DNA of 64,000 bases from the NCBI GenBank assembly GCA_016795035.1, contig JAEUIT010000021.1:55880-119879 (forward strand). The letters run 5' to 3'. The notes beneath the pieces were generated by a model. The model was given only the letters and a program-made list of their open reading frames with translations. It was not told the DNA's origin and made no database searches. This document shows positions 19,056-27,303 of this stretch, in pieces (positions within the stretch are counted from its first letter, which is position 1; each line of letters opens with the position of its first letter). The translations under genes were made by a program, and so were the position numbers. The stretch comes from Phycisphaerae bacterium (GTDB lineage: Bacteria; Planctomycetota; Phycisphaerae; Phycisphaerales; SM1A02).

Positions 19056-19074
19056 CGGCTTGGTGCGGGTGGCG

Positions 19075-19713
19075 TCAGCGCGGCTTCGCCAACGCCTGCA
19101 ACGTCGAGATCGCGTCGCTTTCGTTGCGGATCTCGGTGTGGCCGTCGAGACGCACGATCTCGAACGCGCCGCGCACGTCGATGCCGAAGCGGTCGACGCC
19201 GACCGCGACCGGCTTTTCGATGCCGATCTGCGCATGCGTAAGACATGCCGCTCGCATGAGATCGCCGTGATTCGTGTTGAGCGTGCGGCAGATCTTGCCT
19301 TCGCTCAGCGCCAGCGGGTTCTGCCACATGAGCGCCTCGCCGTCGATGTAGAGGCCGTTGAAGCGTGCCGCGTCGATCGTGAGCCGCGCCCAGCGGACGT
19401 CGGGCGGATCGCCGTGATACATGCGCCAGCGGTCGGCGAGGACGGCGCCGTCGCCGGTGTCCGTGAACTCGTCGATCGACACGTGGAGATGCATCGACGA
19501 CTCCTCCTCGTCGGGGAGGTACAGCGTGAGATCGACCGAGCGGATCATCGCGACCATGGCCGATGCGACCAGCGATCCGTCGGGCGCGATCACGACCTTG
19601 ATCGGGCGAAAGTCGCCGTCGAAGCGCAGCGTGCCCGAGAGATGGCCGCGGAGAAACGCGATGGCGTCTTCGATCGCGGGGTCCGGCGTGTCGTGGTGTG
19701 CGTCGTCGGCCAT
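19075..19713 (-). CDS. DUF2470-like (HugZ/split-barrel related) protein
   Basis: 212 residues; start at the ATG ending at 19713, 60 bases from divergent aroDE. The N-terminal ~110 residues look like a beta-barrel domain (GTLRFDGDFRPIKVVI, DLTLYLPDEEES). The C-terminal part has the pattern LNTNHGDLMRAACLTH, then AVGVDRFGIDVRG and FEIVRLDGHTEIR. This resembles DUF2470, found at the C-terminus of haem-utilisation and pyridoxamine-oxidase-fold proteins (His in NHGD, Asp in GVDRFG). Function is uncertain; the family assignment is by pattern memory, not a search. Confidence 0.65.
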   Translation of the reverse strand: MADDAHHDTPDPAIEDAIAFLRGHLSGTLRFDGDFRPIKVVIAPDGSLVASAMVAMIRSVDLTLYLPDEEESSMHLHVSIDEFTDTGDGAVLADRWRMYHGDPPDVRWARLTIDAARFNGLYIDGEALMWQNPLALSEGKICRTLNTNHGDLMRAACLTHAQIGIEKPVAVGVDRFGIDVRGAFEIVRLDGHTEIRNESDAISTLQALAKPR

Positions 19714-19773
19714 TGGCTCGGAGTGTACGGCCTGCGGCAAGGACGACCGGGATGTATCAATACGGCCTCGCCG

Positions 19774-21462
19774 ATGCAGACCTGCCTCATCTGTTGCCCG
19801 CTGCACGTGGACGCGCCCGATCAGGTGACCGACGCGCTCGACCGCGCGCGCCGCGCGACGGCTGCGGGCGCGCGACTCATCGAGTGGCGCGTCGATCTCC
19901 TCGCGGAGGAGGATCACGATGTCGCTCTGCGTTGCATCCGCGCGCTGGTGGCGGATTCGCCGGCGCCGTGCATCGTCACGATCCGTCCCTCCTGGGAAGG
20001 CGGTCTTTACGGCGGCAGCGAGACCGATCGCGTAAGCCTGCTCGAGGCGATCGGCGCGGGCGACGTCGCGCCGCGCTATATCGACGTCGAGCTCGACGCC
20101 TACCGCACGAGCCGCAATCGCCGGCAGAAGTTCAATCTCGCGGTCGACCACGACGCGCAGCCGCGCGACGTGACGCCGCGGCTCATCCTCTCGACGCACG
20201 ACTTCACGAAGCGGCCCGACGATCTCCTGCAACGTGGAGCGGCGATGGCCTCGGAGCCCGCGTGCGCCGTGATGAAGTTCGCGTGGCATGCGCGGTCGCT
20301 CCGCGACAACCTCGAGGCGTTCGATCTTCTTGCCGAACGCGTCAAGCCGACGGTCGCCCTGTGCATGGGCGAGTTCGGGCTACTCTCGCGCGTGCTCGCG
20401 CCGAAGTTCGGCGGGCTCTTCACCTTCGCGGCGCTTGAGCGCGGCGCGGAGTCGGCGCCGGGGCAACCCACGATCGACGACCTTCGCACGCGCTATCGCT
20501 TCGACGCGATCGGTCGGGCCACGAAGGTCTACGGCGTGATCGGCTGGCCCGTCGGGCATTCGAAGAGTCCGGTCGTGCACAACGCGGGTTTTGCGGCCCT
20601 CGACGTTGACGGCGTGTACCTGCCGCTGCCGGTGCCGGCCGAGTGGGAGCACTTCAAGGCGACGGTCGGCGCGCTCGTCGACCATGGGCGCCTCGACTTC
20701 CGCGGCGCGAGCGTCACCGTCCCGCACAAGGAACATCTCGTGCGCTTCGTGCGCGAGCGCGGAGGCGCGGTGAGCGGCCTTGCCGACGCGCTCGGGGCCG
20801 CGAACACGCTGATCGTGGCCGAGGACCGGTCGCTCCGTTGCGCCAACACCGACGCCGCCGCCGCGGCGCAGGCGCTTGCCTCCGCGCGCGGCGGCACGCT
20901 CGTCGGCGCGCGGGTCGCGATTCTCGGCGCGGGGGGCGTCGCACGTGCGGTGGCCGGCGCCGTCGCGCTCGCGGGCGGCCACGCGACGCTCGTCGCACGC
21001 GACCACGCGAAAGCGCTCCGCGTTGCAGGCGAGATCGCCGAGCGCGCGAGCCGAGTCGACGTCGCGTCGCTCGACGCGTGCGAACGGCCCGCCACTCCGG
21101 CGACGTTCGGCTCGATCGACGCCGTCCGTGCCGACACGCTCGGATGCGGCTGCTTCGACGCCTTCGTGAACGCCACGCCGGTCGGCATGGTGGGCGGCCC
21201 CGAGCCTGACGGAGATCCGGTGGCGAGCGTGGCCTTGGGCGCCGACGTCGAACCGAACTACGACGGCGTCGTCGTCTTCGACACCGTCTACGCCCCGCAG
21301 TGGACGCCCTGGCTCCGCGTTGCACGCGATCGCGGCGCGACGTGCCTGACCGGCGTCGACATGTTCCTCGCGCAGGCGGAGCGGCAGTTCGAGGCGTGGA
21401 CCGGCGTCGCGCCGCCCGTCGGGCTCTTCGCGGCCGAGCTTCAGCGATCGACGCGATCGTGA
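19774..21462 (+). CDS. aroDE: Fused 3-dehydroquinate dehydratase (type I) / shikimate dehydrogenase
   Basis: 562 residues fusing steps 3 and 4 of the shikimate pathway, as in plants, chlamydiae and many planctomycetes. The N-terminal domain (~1-230) is type I dehydroquinase, with the catalytic His in LILSTHDF and the Schiff-base Lys in AVMKFAW. The C-terminal domain (~245-562) is shikimate dehydrogenase: substrate motif GWPVGHSKSP, catalytic Lys in TVPHKEH, NADP loop ILGAGGVARA and NATPVGM. Start at ATG 19774, which gives the exact dehydroquinase N-terminus. The 3' end overlaps the convergent SDR gene by 22 bases. It carries two exact copies of the dispersed motif, at 20227 and 21021. Confidence 0.96.
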   Translation: MQTCLICCPLHVDAPDQVTDALDRARRATAAGARLIEWRVDLLAEEDHDVALRCIRALVADSPAPCIVTIRPSWEGGLYGGSETDRVSLLEAIGAGDVAPRYIDVELDAYRTSRNRRQKFNLAVDHDAQPRDVTPRLILSTHDFTKRPDDLLQRGAAMASEPACAVMKFAWHARSLRDNLEAFDLLAERVKPTVALCMGEFGLLSRVLAPKFGGLFTFAALERGAESAPGQPTIDDLRTRYRFDAIGRATKVYGVIGWPVGHSKSPVVHNAGFAALDVDGVYLPLPVPAEWEHFKATVGALVDHGRLDFRGASVTVPHKEHLVRFVRERGGAVSGLADALGAANTLIVAEDRSLRCANTDAAAAAQALASARGGTLVGARVAILGAGGVARAVAGAVALAGGHATLVARDHAKALRVAGEIAERASRVDVASLDACERPATPATFGSIDAVRADTLGCGCFDAFVNATPVGMVGGPEPDGDPVASVALGADVEPNYDGVVVFDTVYAPQWTPWLRVARDRGATCLTGVDMFLAQAERQFEAWTGVAPPVGLFAAELQRSTRS

Positions 21463-22286
21463 CGTTCCATCACCGACTTCGGCGCGAGCGCGTGGATGGC
21501 GCTTGCCGGCAGGAGCCAGCAGAGCGCCGCGATCGCCTTGTTGACCGCGCCGGGAATGATCACCGCATCGCCGCGGAACGTCGCGTCGAGGCCTAACCGC
21601 GCGACGGCACGGGCGTCCATCCAGAGCCACTTCGGCAGCGTGTTCATGTGCCCGCGATTGCCCATCACGTCATGGAACTCGCTGTACGTGAAGCCGGGAC
21701 AGATCGCCGTCGACGTCACGCCGGTCCCGCGCAGCTCGAGCGCGAGCGAGCGCGAGAACGACACCATGAATCGCTTCGCCGGCGAGTAGAGGGAACCGGG
21801 CGACTCAGGCACGAAGGCCGCGAGCGACGCGACGTGCGCGATGCGCCCGTAGCGCCGCGCGATCATCTGCGGCGCGAGTCGATGCGTGAGCTCGACGACG
21901 CTCGTGAGCATGACCTCGATGAACGCGCGGTGCTTCGCCCACGGCAGCTCGAGGAAGCGCTCGGCATGTCCGTAGCCCGCGTTGTTGACGAGGACGTCGA
22001 CGCGGCCGAATCGAGCCAGCGCGGCGTCGGCGACGGTTGCGGCGGCAGCCGGGTCCGTCAGGTCGGCTGCAACGACGAGCGACTGCGCTCCGGCGCCGGC
22101 GAGCCGAGCCGCGATCTCGTCGAGGCGCTCGCGGCGCCGCGCGACGAGCACGAGATCGTGCCCACGTTCCGCGAGGAGCTCGACGCACGCGAGTCCGATT
22201 CCGGCCGACGCGCCGGTGACGAGCGCGACCGGGCGTGACGGCGGGGCGACGTTCGGATCGTCGGTGGGTGCGGGCACGGTGGTCAT
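21441..22286 (-). CDS. Short-chain dehydrogenase/reductase
   Basis: 281 residues of the classical SDR fold. The NAD(P) motif is TGASAGIG, with NNAGYG and the catalytic Tyr/Lys in YSPAK (YxxxK). The Ser precedes it in HVASLAAF. The Arg pair after the third strand (VARRRERL) suggests NADP(H) preference. A C-terminal hydrophobic stretch (about 245-265) may associate with membrane. Substrate unknown; closest in style to DltE/YqjQ-type general oxidoreductases. Divergent from aroC with a 38-base gap. Confidence 0.88.
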   Translation of the reverse strand: MTTVPAPTDDPNVAPPSRPVALVTGASAGIGLACVELLAERGHDLVLVARRRERLDEIAARLAGAGAQSLVVAADLTDPAAAATVADAALARFGRVDVLVNNAGYGHAERFLELPWAKHRAFIEVMLTSVVELTHRLAPQMIARRYGRIAHVASLAAFVPESPGSLYSPAKRFMVSFSRSLALELRGTGVTSTAICPGFTYSEFHDVMGNRGHMNTLPKWLWMDARAVARLGLDATFRGDAVIIPGAVNKAIAALCWLLPASAIHALAPKSVMERHDRVDR

Positions 22287-22324
22287 CGGCGGTCGTCTCG
22301 GGATGCGGGCAGTATCATCGCGGC

Positions 22325-23506
22325 ATGCCGCTTTCGTATCGCACCGCGGGCGAATCGCACGGGCCCGCGCTCATCGCCCTCGTCGAAGGACTGCCCGCGG
22401 GCGTCGAGCTCGATGTCGAATTCATCGACGGAGAGTTGCGGCGGCGGCAGGGCGGCTATGGCCGAGGCGGACGGCAACGAATCGAGAGCGACCGCGCGAC
22501 ATTCCTGTCCGGCGTGCGACGCGGCAAGACGATCGGCTCGCCGATCGCGATCGAGATCAAGAACGCCGACAGCCGCATCGACGACCTCGAGCGCACGCCG
22601 CCGGTGCATCGCCCGCGTCCCGGCCACGCCGACCTCGCCGGAAGCCTGAAGTGGCTCACGACCGATTGCCGCGAGACGCTCGAGCGCGCGAGCGCCCGCG
22701 AGACCGCCGCGCGCGTCGCGGCCGGCGCGGTGGCGCGCGTGTTCCTCCGCGCGCTCGGCATCGAGGTGTTCGGCTTCGTGCGCTCCACGCTCGACGTGCG
22801 CACCGAGGTCGCGCCGGCGGCTGCAACGTGGAAAGCGCTGCGCGAGGCTCGCGACGCGAGCGAGGTCTACTGCCCCGACGCCGCGGCGAGCGCCGCGATG
22901 GTCGATCGCATCCATCGGACGAAGGCCGAGAAGGACACCGCCGGCGGCTTGGTCGAGGCGCACGTCTTCGGGTGCCCGCCGGGCCTCGGCTCGTGCATGC
23001 GCTGGGAGGATCGGCTCGACGCCCGCCTCGCCGGCGCCGTCATGGGCGTGCAGGCGTTCAAGAGCGTCGAGATCGGCCTCGGCCGCGAGTGCGCGGCGCG
23101 GCCGGGCTCGCAGGTCCACGACCCGATCGCCTTCGATCCGGCGGCGCGCCAGGAGCGTCATCTCGGCTTCGCCCGCACGTCGAACAACGCCGGCGGCCTC
23201 GAAGGCGGCATGACGAACGGCATGCCGGTGGTCGTCGTTGCAGCCATGAAGCCGATCGCCACGCTCGGCAAGGGGATGCCGAGCGTGGACCTCGTGACCA
23301 AGGCCGACGTGGGTTCGCAGTACGAGCGGAGCGACGTCAGCGCGATCGCCGCGGCGAGCGTGGTCGTCGAGAACGTCGTCGGGTTCGAGATCGCGCGCGC
23401 GGCCCTCGACAAGTTCGCGGGCGACACGATGCTCGAGACGACCGCCGCGCTCGAGCGATACCTCGACATGGCGCGACGGCTGCCGCTCGCCGAGCGCGGT
23501 CAGTAG
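22325..23506 (+). CDS. aroC: Chorismate synthase
   Basis: 393 residues; catalyses the last shikimate step, EPSP to chorismate, using reduced FMN. The signature blocks are present: GESHGPALIALVEGLPAG at the N-terminus, RRRQGGYGRGGRQRIE, RPGHADLAGSLKW, RASARETAARVAAGAVAR and the C-terminal SNNAGGLEGGMTNG. Start ATG 22325 gives the usual N-terminus close to GESHG. It follows aroDE by about 860 bases on the same strand, with the SDR gene inserted antisense between them, so a shared operon is unlikely. Confidence 0.97.
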   Translation: MPLSYRTAGESHGPALIALVEGLPAGVELDVEFIDGELRRRQGGYGRGGRQRIESDRATFLSGVRRGKTIGSPIAIEIKNADSRIDDLERTPPVHRPRPGHADLAGSLKWLTTDCRETLERASARETAARVAAGAVARVFLRALGIEVFGFVRSTLDVRTEVAPAAATWKALREARDASEVYCPDAAASAAMVDRIHRTKAEKDTAGGLVEAHVFGCPPGLGSCMRWEDRLDARLAGAVMGVQAFKSVEIGLGRECAARPGSQVHDPIAFDPAARQERHLGFARTSNNAGGLEGGMTNGMPVVVVAAMKPIATLGKGMPSVDLVTKADVGSQYERSDVSAIAAASVVVENVVGFEIARAALDKFAGDTMLETTAALERYLDMARRLPLAERGQ

Positions 23507-23541
23507 CCGAATCGCCGGCAGCCGCCGCTATCATCGGCCGC

Positions 23542-25527
23542 ATGACTCCACCGACCGCCGGAGTGCCGCGCGAACGCGCGCTTCCCGAGCCGATGCTCTC
23601 GCCGTCGATCGCCGAACGCATACCGACGCGCGTCTACGCTCGAGCCCACGACGTCAACGTGGTCGTCGCGCACGAGATCGCGTCGCTCATCCGATCCCGA
23701 GCCGCCGCCGGGCGCCGCTGCGTGCTCGGCCTCGCCACCGGGTCCACCCCGACCGGCATCTACGAGGAGTTAGTCCGCCTCCACCGCGAGGAAGGGCTGT
23801 CCTTCCGCAACGTGGTGACGTTCAATCTCGACGAGTACTTCCCGATGCAGCCCGAGGAGCTCCAGAGCTACCGGCGCTTCATGCGGGAACATCTCTTCGA
23901 CCACGTCGACATCGACATGGCCAACGTGCACATCCCTGACGGCACCGTGCCCGCCGACATGGTGCGCCGCCAGTGCGAGGAGTACGAGCTCGCGATCGAT
24001 CGCGAAGGCGGCATCGACCTGCAGCTCTTGGGCATCGGCCGCACCGGGCACATCGGCTTCAACGAGCCGGGCTCCGGACGCACCAGCCGCACGCGACTCA
24101 TCACGCTCGACCGCGTGACCCGCAAGGACGCCGCGAGCGACTTCTTCGGCGAGGAGAACGTGCCGCTGCGCGCGATCACGATGGGCGTCGGCACGATTCT
24201 GCAGGCGCGGCGCGTCGTCCTCGTCGCGTTCGGCGAAGGCAAGGCGCCGGTCGTCGCCCGCGCGGTCGAAGGTCCGGTCACGCAGCACATCGCGGCGAGC
24301 TTCCTCCAAGAGCACGCGAACGCGAGCGTCGTGCTCGATCGCGCCGCCGCCGCCGAACTTACGCGCTGCAAGTGCCCGTGGACGATCGGTCCGGTCGAAT
24401 GGGACGCGCGGCTCGTCCGCAAGGCGATCGTCTGGCTCGCGCAGAAGTCGAAGAAGGCGATCCTCAAGCTGACCGCCGAGGACTACAACGAGCACCATCT
24501 CCAAGACCTACTCGCGACGAAGGGCAAGGCGTACGACCTGAACATCCAGGTGTTCCGCGAGCTGCATCGCACGATCACCGGCTGGCCCGGTGGCAAGCCG
24601 AAGACCGCCAAACAGCCGGGCGACGCCGACCGTCCGCAGGACCGCATCTATCCGAAGCGCGTGCTCGTCTTCTCGCCGCATCCCGACGACGACGTGATCT
24701 CGATGGGCGGCACGCTCATTCGCCTCGCCGACCAAGGGCACGAAGTCCACGTTGCATACCAGACCTCGGGCAACATCGCGGTGTCCGACGCCGACGCGCT
24801 GCGCTTCGCCGACTTCGCCGCCGACTTCAACAAGGTGTTCGGGTTCGACGGCTCGCGCACCGCGGACTTCGAGACGTCGATCCAGAAGAAGCTCCGCGGC
24901 AAGAAGCCTGCGAGCGTCGACTCGCCGGAGGTGCAGCAGCTCAAGGGGCTGATCCGGCGCGGCGAGGCGCGCGACGCTGCAACGTTGAGCGGCGTGCCCG
25001 AGGAGCGCCAGCACTTCCTCGACCTGCCGTTCTACGAGACCGGCCGCGTGCGCAAGAAGCCGCTCGGCGAGGAGGACATCCGCCTCACGGTCGAACTGCT
25101 GCGCCGCGTGCGCCCGCATCAGGTGTACGCGGCAGGCGATCTCAGCGATCCGCACGGCACGCACCGCACGTGTCTCGCGGCGGTCTTCAAGGCGCTCGAG
25201 CGCTGCCGCAACGACGACCGCGACAAGGTCTGGTTCGCGGACTGCGAGACTTGGCTCTATCGCGGCGCGTGGCAGGAGTGGGACGTCGAGACGATCGACA
25301 TGGCCGTTCCGCTCGCGCCTGACGAAGTCGCGCGCAAGCGGGCCGCGATCTTCCGCCACCAAAGCCAGAAGGATCGCGCGATGTTCCCCGGGTCCGACGA
25401 CCGCGAGTTCTGGCAGCGAGCCGAGCAGCGGAACCGCGCGACCGCCAAGCTCTACGACGAGCTCGGCCTCGCCGAGTACGAGGCGATCGAGGCGTTCGTC
25501 CGCTGGGACGGTGCGCCGCTCGACTGA
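23542..25527 (+). CDS. NagB-like glucosamine-6-phosphate deaminase fused to LmbE/PIG-L deacetylase
   Basis: 661 residues with two enzyme domains. Residues ~25-310 are NagB-type: LATGSTPTGIYEEL, NLDEYFPM with the catalytic Asp, GIGRTGHIGFNEP, and the FGEGKAPVVARAV turn. Residues ~370-640 are an LmbE/PIG-L zinc deacetylase, with metal motif SPHPDDD and the downstream His in DLSDPHGTH. Together the domains could remove the acetyl group and then the amine from GlcNAc-6-phosphate-like sugars, turning two catabolic steps into one protein. That coupling is inference. Similar fusions occur in Bacteroidetes and planctomycetes. Start ATG 23542; an internal ATG at 23593 is an alternative. Confidence 0.9.
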   Translation: MTPPTAGVPRERALPEPMLSPSIAERIPTRVYARAHDVNVVVAHEIASLIRSRAAAGRRCVLGLATGSTPTGIYEELVRLHREEGLSFRNVVTFNLDEYFPMQPEELQSYRRFMREHLFDHVDIDMANVHIPDGTVPADMVRRQCEEYELAIDREGGIDLQLLGIGRTGHIGFNEPGSGRTSRTRLITLDRVTRKDAASDFFGEENVPLRAITMGVGTILQARRVVLVAFGEGKAPVVARAVEGPVTQHIAASFLQEHANASVVLDRAAAAELTRCKCPWTIGPVEWDARLVRKAIVWLAQKSKKAILKLTAEDYNEHHLQDLLATKGKAYDLNIQVFRELHRTITGWPGGKPKTAKQPGDADRPQDRIYPKRVLVFSPHPDDDVISMGGTLIRLADQGHEVHVAYQTSGNIAVSDADALRFADFAADFNKVFGFDGSRTADFETSIQKKLRGKKPASVDSPEVQQLKGLIRRGEARDAATLSGVPEERQHFLDLPFYETGRVRKKPLGEEDIRLTVELLRRVRPHQVYAAGDLSDPHGTHRTCLAAVFKALERCRNDDRDKVWFADCETWLYRGAWQEWDVETIDMAVPLAPDEVARKRAAIFRHQSQKDRAMFPGSDDREFWQRAEQRNRATAKLYDELGLAEYEAIEAFVRWDGAPLD

Positions 25528-25528
25528 C

Positions 25529-26197
25529 TCACGGGTGCGCCGAGTCCACGATCCAGAAGACGCCGATGCCCACCGCGGCGACGGACGCGAGCGACATGAA
25601 CGCGCGATAGCTGAGAAGCCCCGAGCCCCGTCCGCGCCGCGCCAGCATGCCGACCGCGACCGCGAACACCGTCATCGCGATGATCGAGCCGAGCCCGAAC
25701 GCGATCACGTACGTGAGCGCGTCGGTGCGCGAGGGAAGCGCGAGCGCCGGAAGGATGCCTAACAGGTGTGACGTTCCCGCGAGCCCGTGCAACGTGCCGA
25801 TGCCGAGCGCGCTCGTTCCGTGGGAGTGACGGTGAGGGTGTGCATGGGGATGCGCGTGCGGATGCGAGTGCGCCGGGCCGTGGTCGTGGGCACGCACGTG
25901 TCGGCGTAGGACGCGGTGCAGGCCCCAGAGTCCGACCGCGATGAGGACGACGCCGACGATCCGTTCGCTCCAGGTGCTCACGTCGTCGACGGGGATCGCC
26001 TCGCGAAAGACGAGCGCGATGGCGGCGAGGCACCACGTGCCGCCGGAGTGTCCGAGGCCCCAGTAGAGGCCGGAGGTCCAGGCGCGTCGGCGCGAGTCGA
26101 TCGCAAGCGGCGCCACGGCGGCCATGTGGTCGGGGCCGGTGACGACGTGCAGGGCGCCTGCGAGGAGTCCGGTGGTGGCGGCGGTGATGAGAAGCAT
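25529..26197 (-). CDS. Nickel/cobalt permease-like membrane protein (UreH/HupE-NicO type)
   Basis: 222 residues with about six membrane segments. Helix 1 carries the metal signature HVVTGPDHMAAVAPLA, characteristic of NiCoT/UreH-type transporters. A second GLGHSGGTW block and a third block LHGLAGTSHLLG follow. Between helices lies a His-rich loop (about residues 104-128), alternating His-Pro/Ala/Ser and likely cytoplasmic or periplasmic metal-binding. It is the last gene of the minus-strand hypB-hypA-DUF1641 group, so it very probably supplies nickel for the hydrogenase. Abuts the convergent NagB-LmbE gene with a one-base gap. Confidence 0.87.
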   Translation of the reverse strand: MLLITAATTGLLAGALHVVTGPDHMAAVAPLAIDSRRRAWTSGLYWGLGHSGGTWCLAAIALVFREAIPVDDVSTWSERIVGVVLIAVGLWGLHRVLRRHVRAHDHGPAHSHPHAHPHAHPHRHSHGTSALGIGTLHGLAGTSHLLGILPALALPSRTDALTYVIAFGLGSIIAMTVFAVAVGMLARRGRGSGLLSYRAFMSLASVAAVGIGVFWIVDSAHP

Positions 26198-26227
26198 GGC
26201 GGTAGGCGGGGAGTGGGAGTCGCACGC

Positions 26228-26956
26228 TCACGCACGCGCGGAAGCGATCGAGGCGCCGCGGAACGCGTCGCGCCGTCGAACGAGGTCGTCGACGAGTGCG
26301 TCCACGCCGGCCCCCGTCTTCGCGGAGGTTTCGAAGACGCTCGCGCCCGGCCGCATAGAGGCGATGTTCTCGAGTGCCGTCGTGCGCGCGAAGCCCACGG
26401 CCTGCGCGATGTCCATCTTGCTGAGGACGACGACGTCGACGGTATTGATGAGCGTCGGATACTTGAGCGGCTTGTCCTCGCCTTCGGTGCAGGGGAAGAG
26501 AAGCCAACGGCACTCTTCGCCGAGGTCGAAGCTGGCGGGGCACACGAGGTTGCCGACGTTCTCGATGAAGAGGACGTCGAGATCGCCGAGCGCCCACCCG
26601 TCGAGCGCCAGGCCTTCGAGCGAGCGGGCGACCATGTCCGCCTCGAGGTGACAGACGGTTCCCGTCACGATCTGCCGGGCCGGCGCGCCGCTCGCGCCGA
26701 GGCGGTCGGCGTCGTTCTCCGTTGCAAGGTCGCCGACGACAGCTGCAACGCGGAGTCCGCGCGCACGCAGCTCGCGAAGCACGCGCGTCAGCAGCTCCGT
26801 CTTGCCGGCACCGGGGCTCGACACGACGTTGATCACGTAGACGCCCTTCGCGCGAAACTCGGCGCGCATCGCGCGGGCGAGCTCGTCGTTCTTCTTCAGG
26901 ATCTGCGTGCGCACCTCGAGGATGCGCGGTTGGGTGACGGGCGCTTCCGAGTTCAT
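26228..26956 (-). CDS. hypB: Hydrogenase nickel-insertion GTPase HypB
   Basis: 242 residues. SIMIBI-class GTPase that loads nickel into the hydrogenase large subunit together with HypA. The P-loop is SSPGAGKTE at residues 46-54. The metal-site Cys-His appears in TGTVCHLEADM, followed by ENVGNLVCPASFDLGE and the guanine motif LSKMD. It lacks the His-rich N-terminal nickel-storage stretch of some HypBs; the neighbouring permease carries a His-rich loop instead. The ATG ending at 26956 overlaps the hypA stop (ATGA), giving translational coupling. Confidence 0.96.
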   Translation of the reverse strand: MNSEAPVTQPRILEVRTQILKKNDELARAMRAEFRAKGVYVINVVSSPGAGKTELLTRVLRELRARGLRVAAVVGDLATENDADRLGASGAPARQIVTGTVCHLEADMVARSLEGLALDGWALGDLDVLFIENVGNLVCPASFDLGEECRWLLFPCTEGEDKPLKYPTLINTVDVVVLSKMDIAQAVGFARTTALENIASMRPGASVFETSAKTGAGVDALVDDLVRRRDAFRGASIASARA

Positions 26957-27300
26957 TCGTCCCACTCCAGGCTCTTGAGTTCGAGTTCGCGACCGGTCAC
27001 GAGTTCGGGTGTCGGTTCGCCGCAGTCAGGGCACCGAAAGCGCGGCGGCGACGCGAGCCGCTTGATCGTGCCTTCCTTCGGGCATCGCACGGTCACCGGC
27101 ACGTCCTCGATCACGAGCGCCGCACCGGCGCATGGCGTCGCCTCGGTCACGATGTCCCACGCGAAGCGCAGCGCCTCCTGCACCACGCCGGAGAGTTCGC
27201 CGACGCGGATCGTCACCTTCGTGACGCGCCGAATGCCGTTCGCCTCCGCTGCCGCGGACGCCTGCTCGACGAGAAAGCTCGCAATCGAGGTCTCGTGCAT
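26953..27300 (-). CDS. hypA: Hydrogenase nickel chaperone HypA (atypical zinc site)
   Basis: 115 residues. Begins MHETSIA, with the invariant Met-His-Glu that binds nickel. The zinc domain normally has two CxxC pairs. Here the second is intact (RCPDCGEP) but the first reads VRCPKEG, so its second Cys is missing and the site has three Cys. The C-terminal ELELKSLEWDE is normal for HypA. It works with HypB in nickel delivery. Starts three bases downstream of the DUF1641 stop and overlaps hypB by four bases, so the three genes are one transcript. Confidence 0.93.
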   Translation of the reverse strand: MHETSIASFLVEQASAAAEANGIRRVTKVTIRVGELSGVVQEALRFAWDIVTEATPCAGAALVIEDVPVTVRCPKEGTIKRLASPPRFRCPDCGEPTPELVTGRELELKSLEWDE

Positions 27301-27303
27301 GCG

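Noticed and set aside
18598..19074. RNase P RNA, tmRNA, SRP RNA or 6S RNA in the gene-free gap
   Set aside because: The conserved blocks of RNase P (GAGGAAAGTCC, ACAGAA), the tRNA-like ends of tmRNA and the SRP apical loop are not present on either strand.
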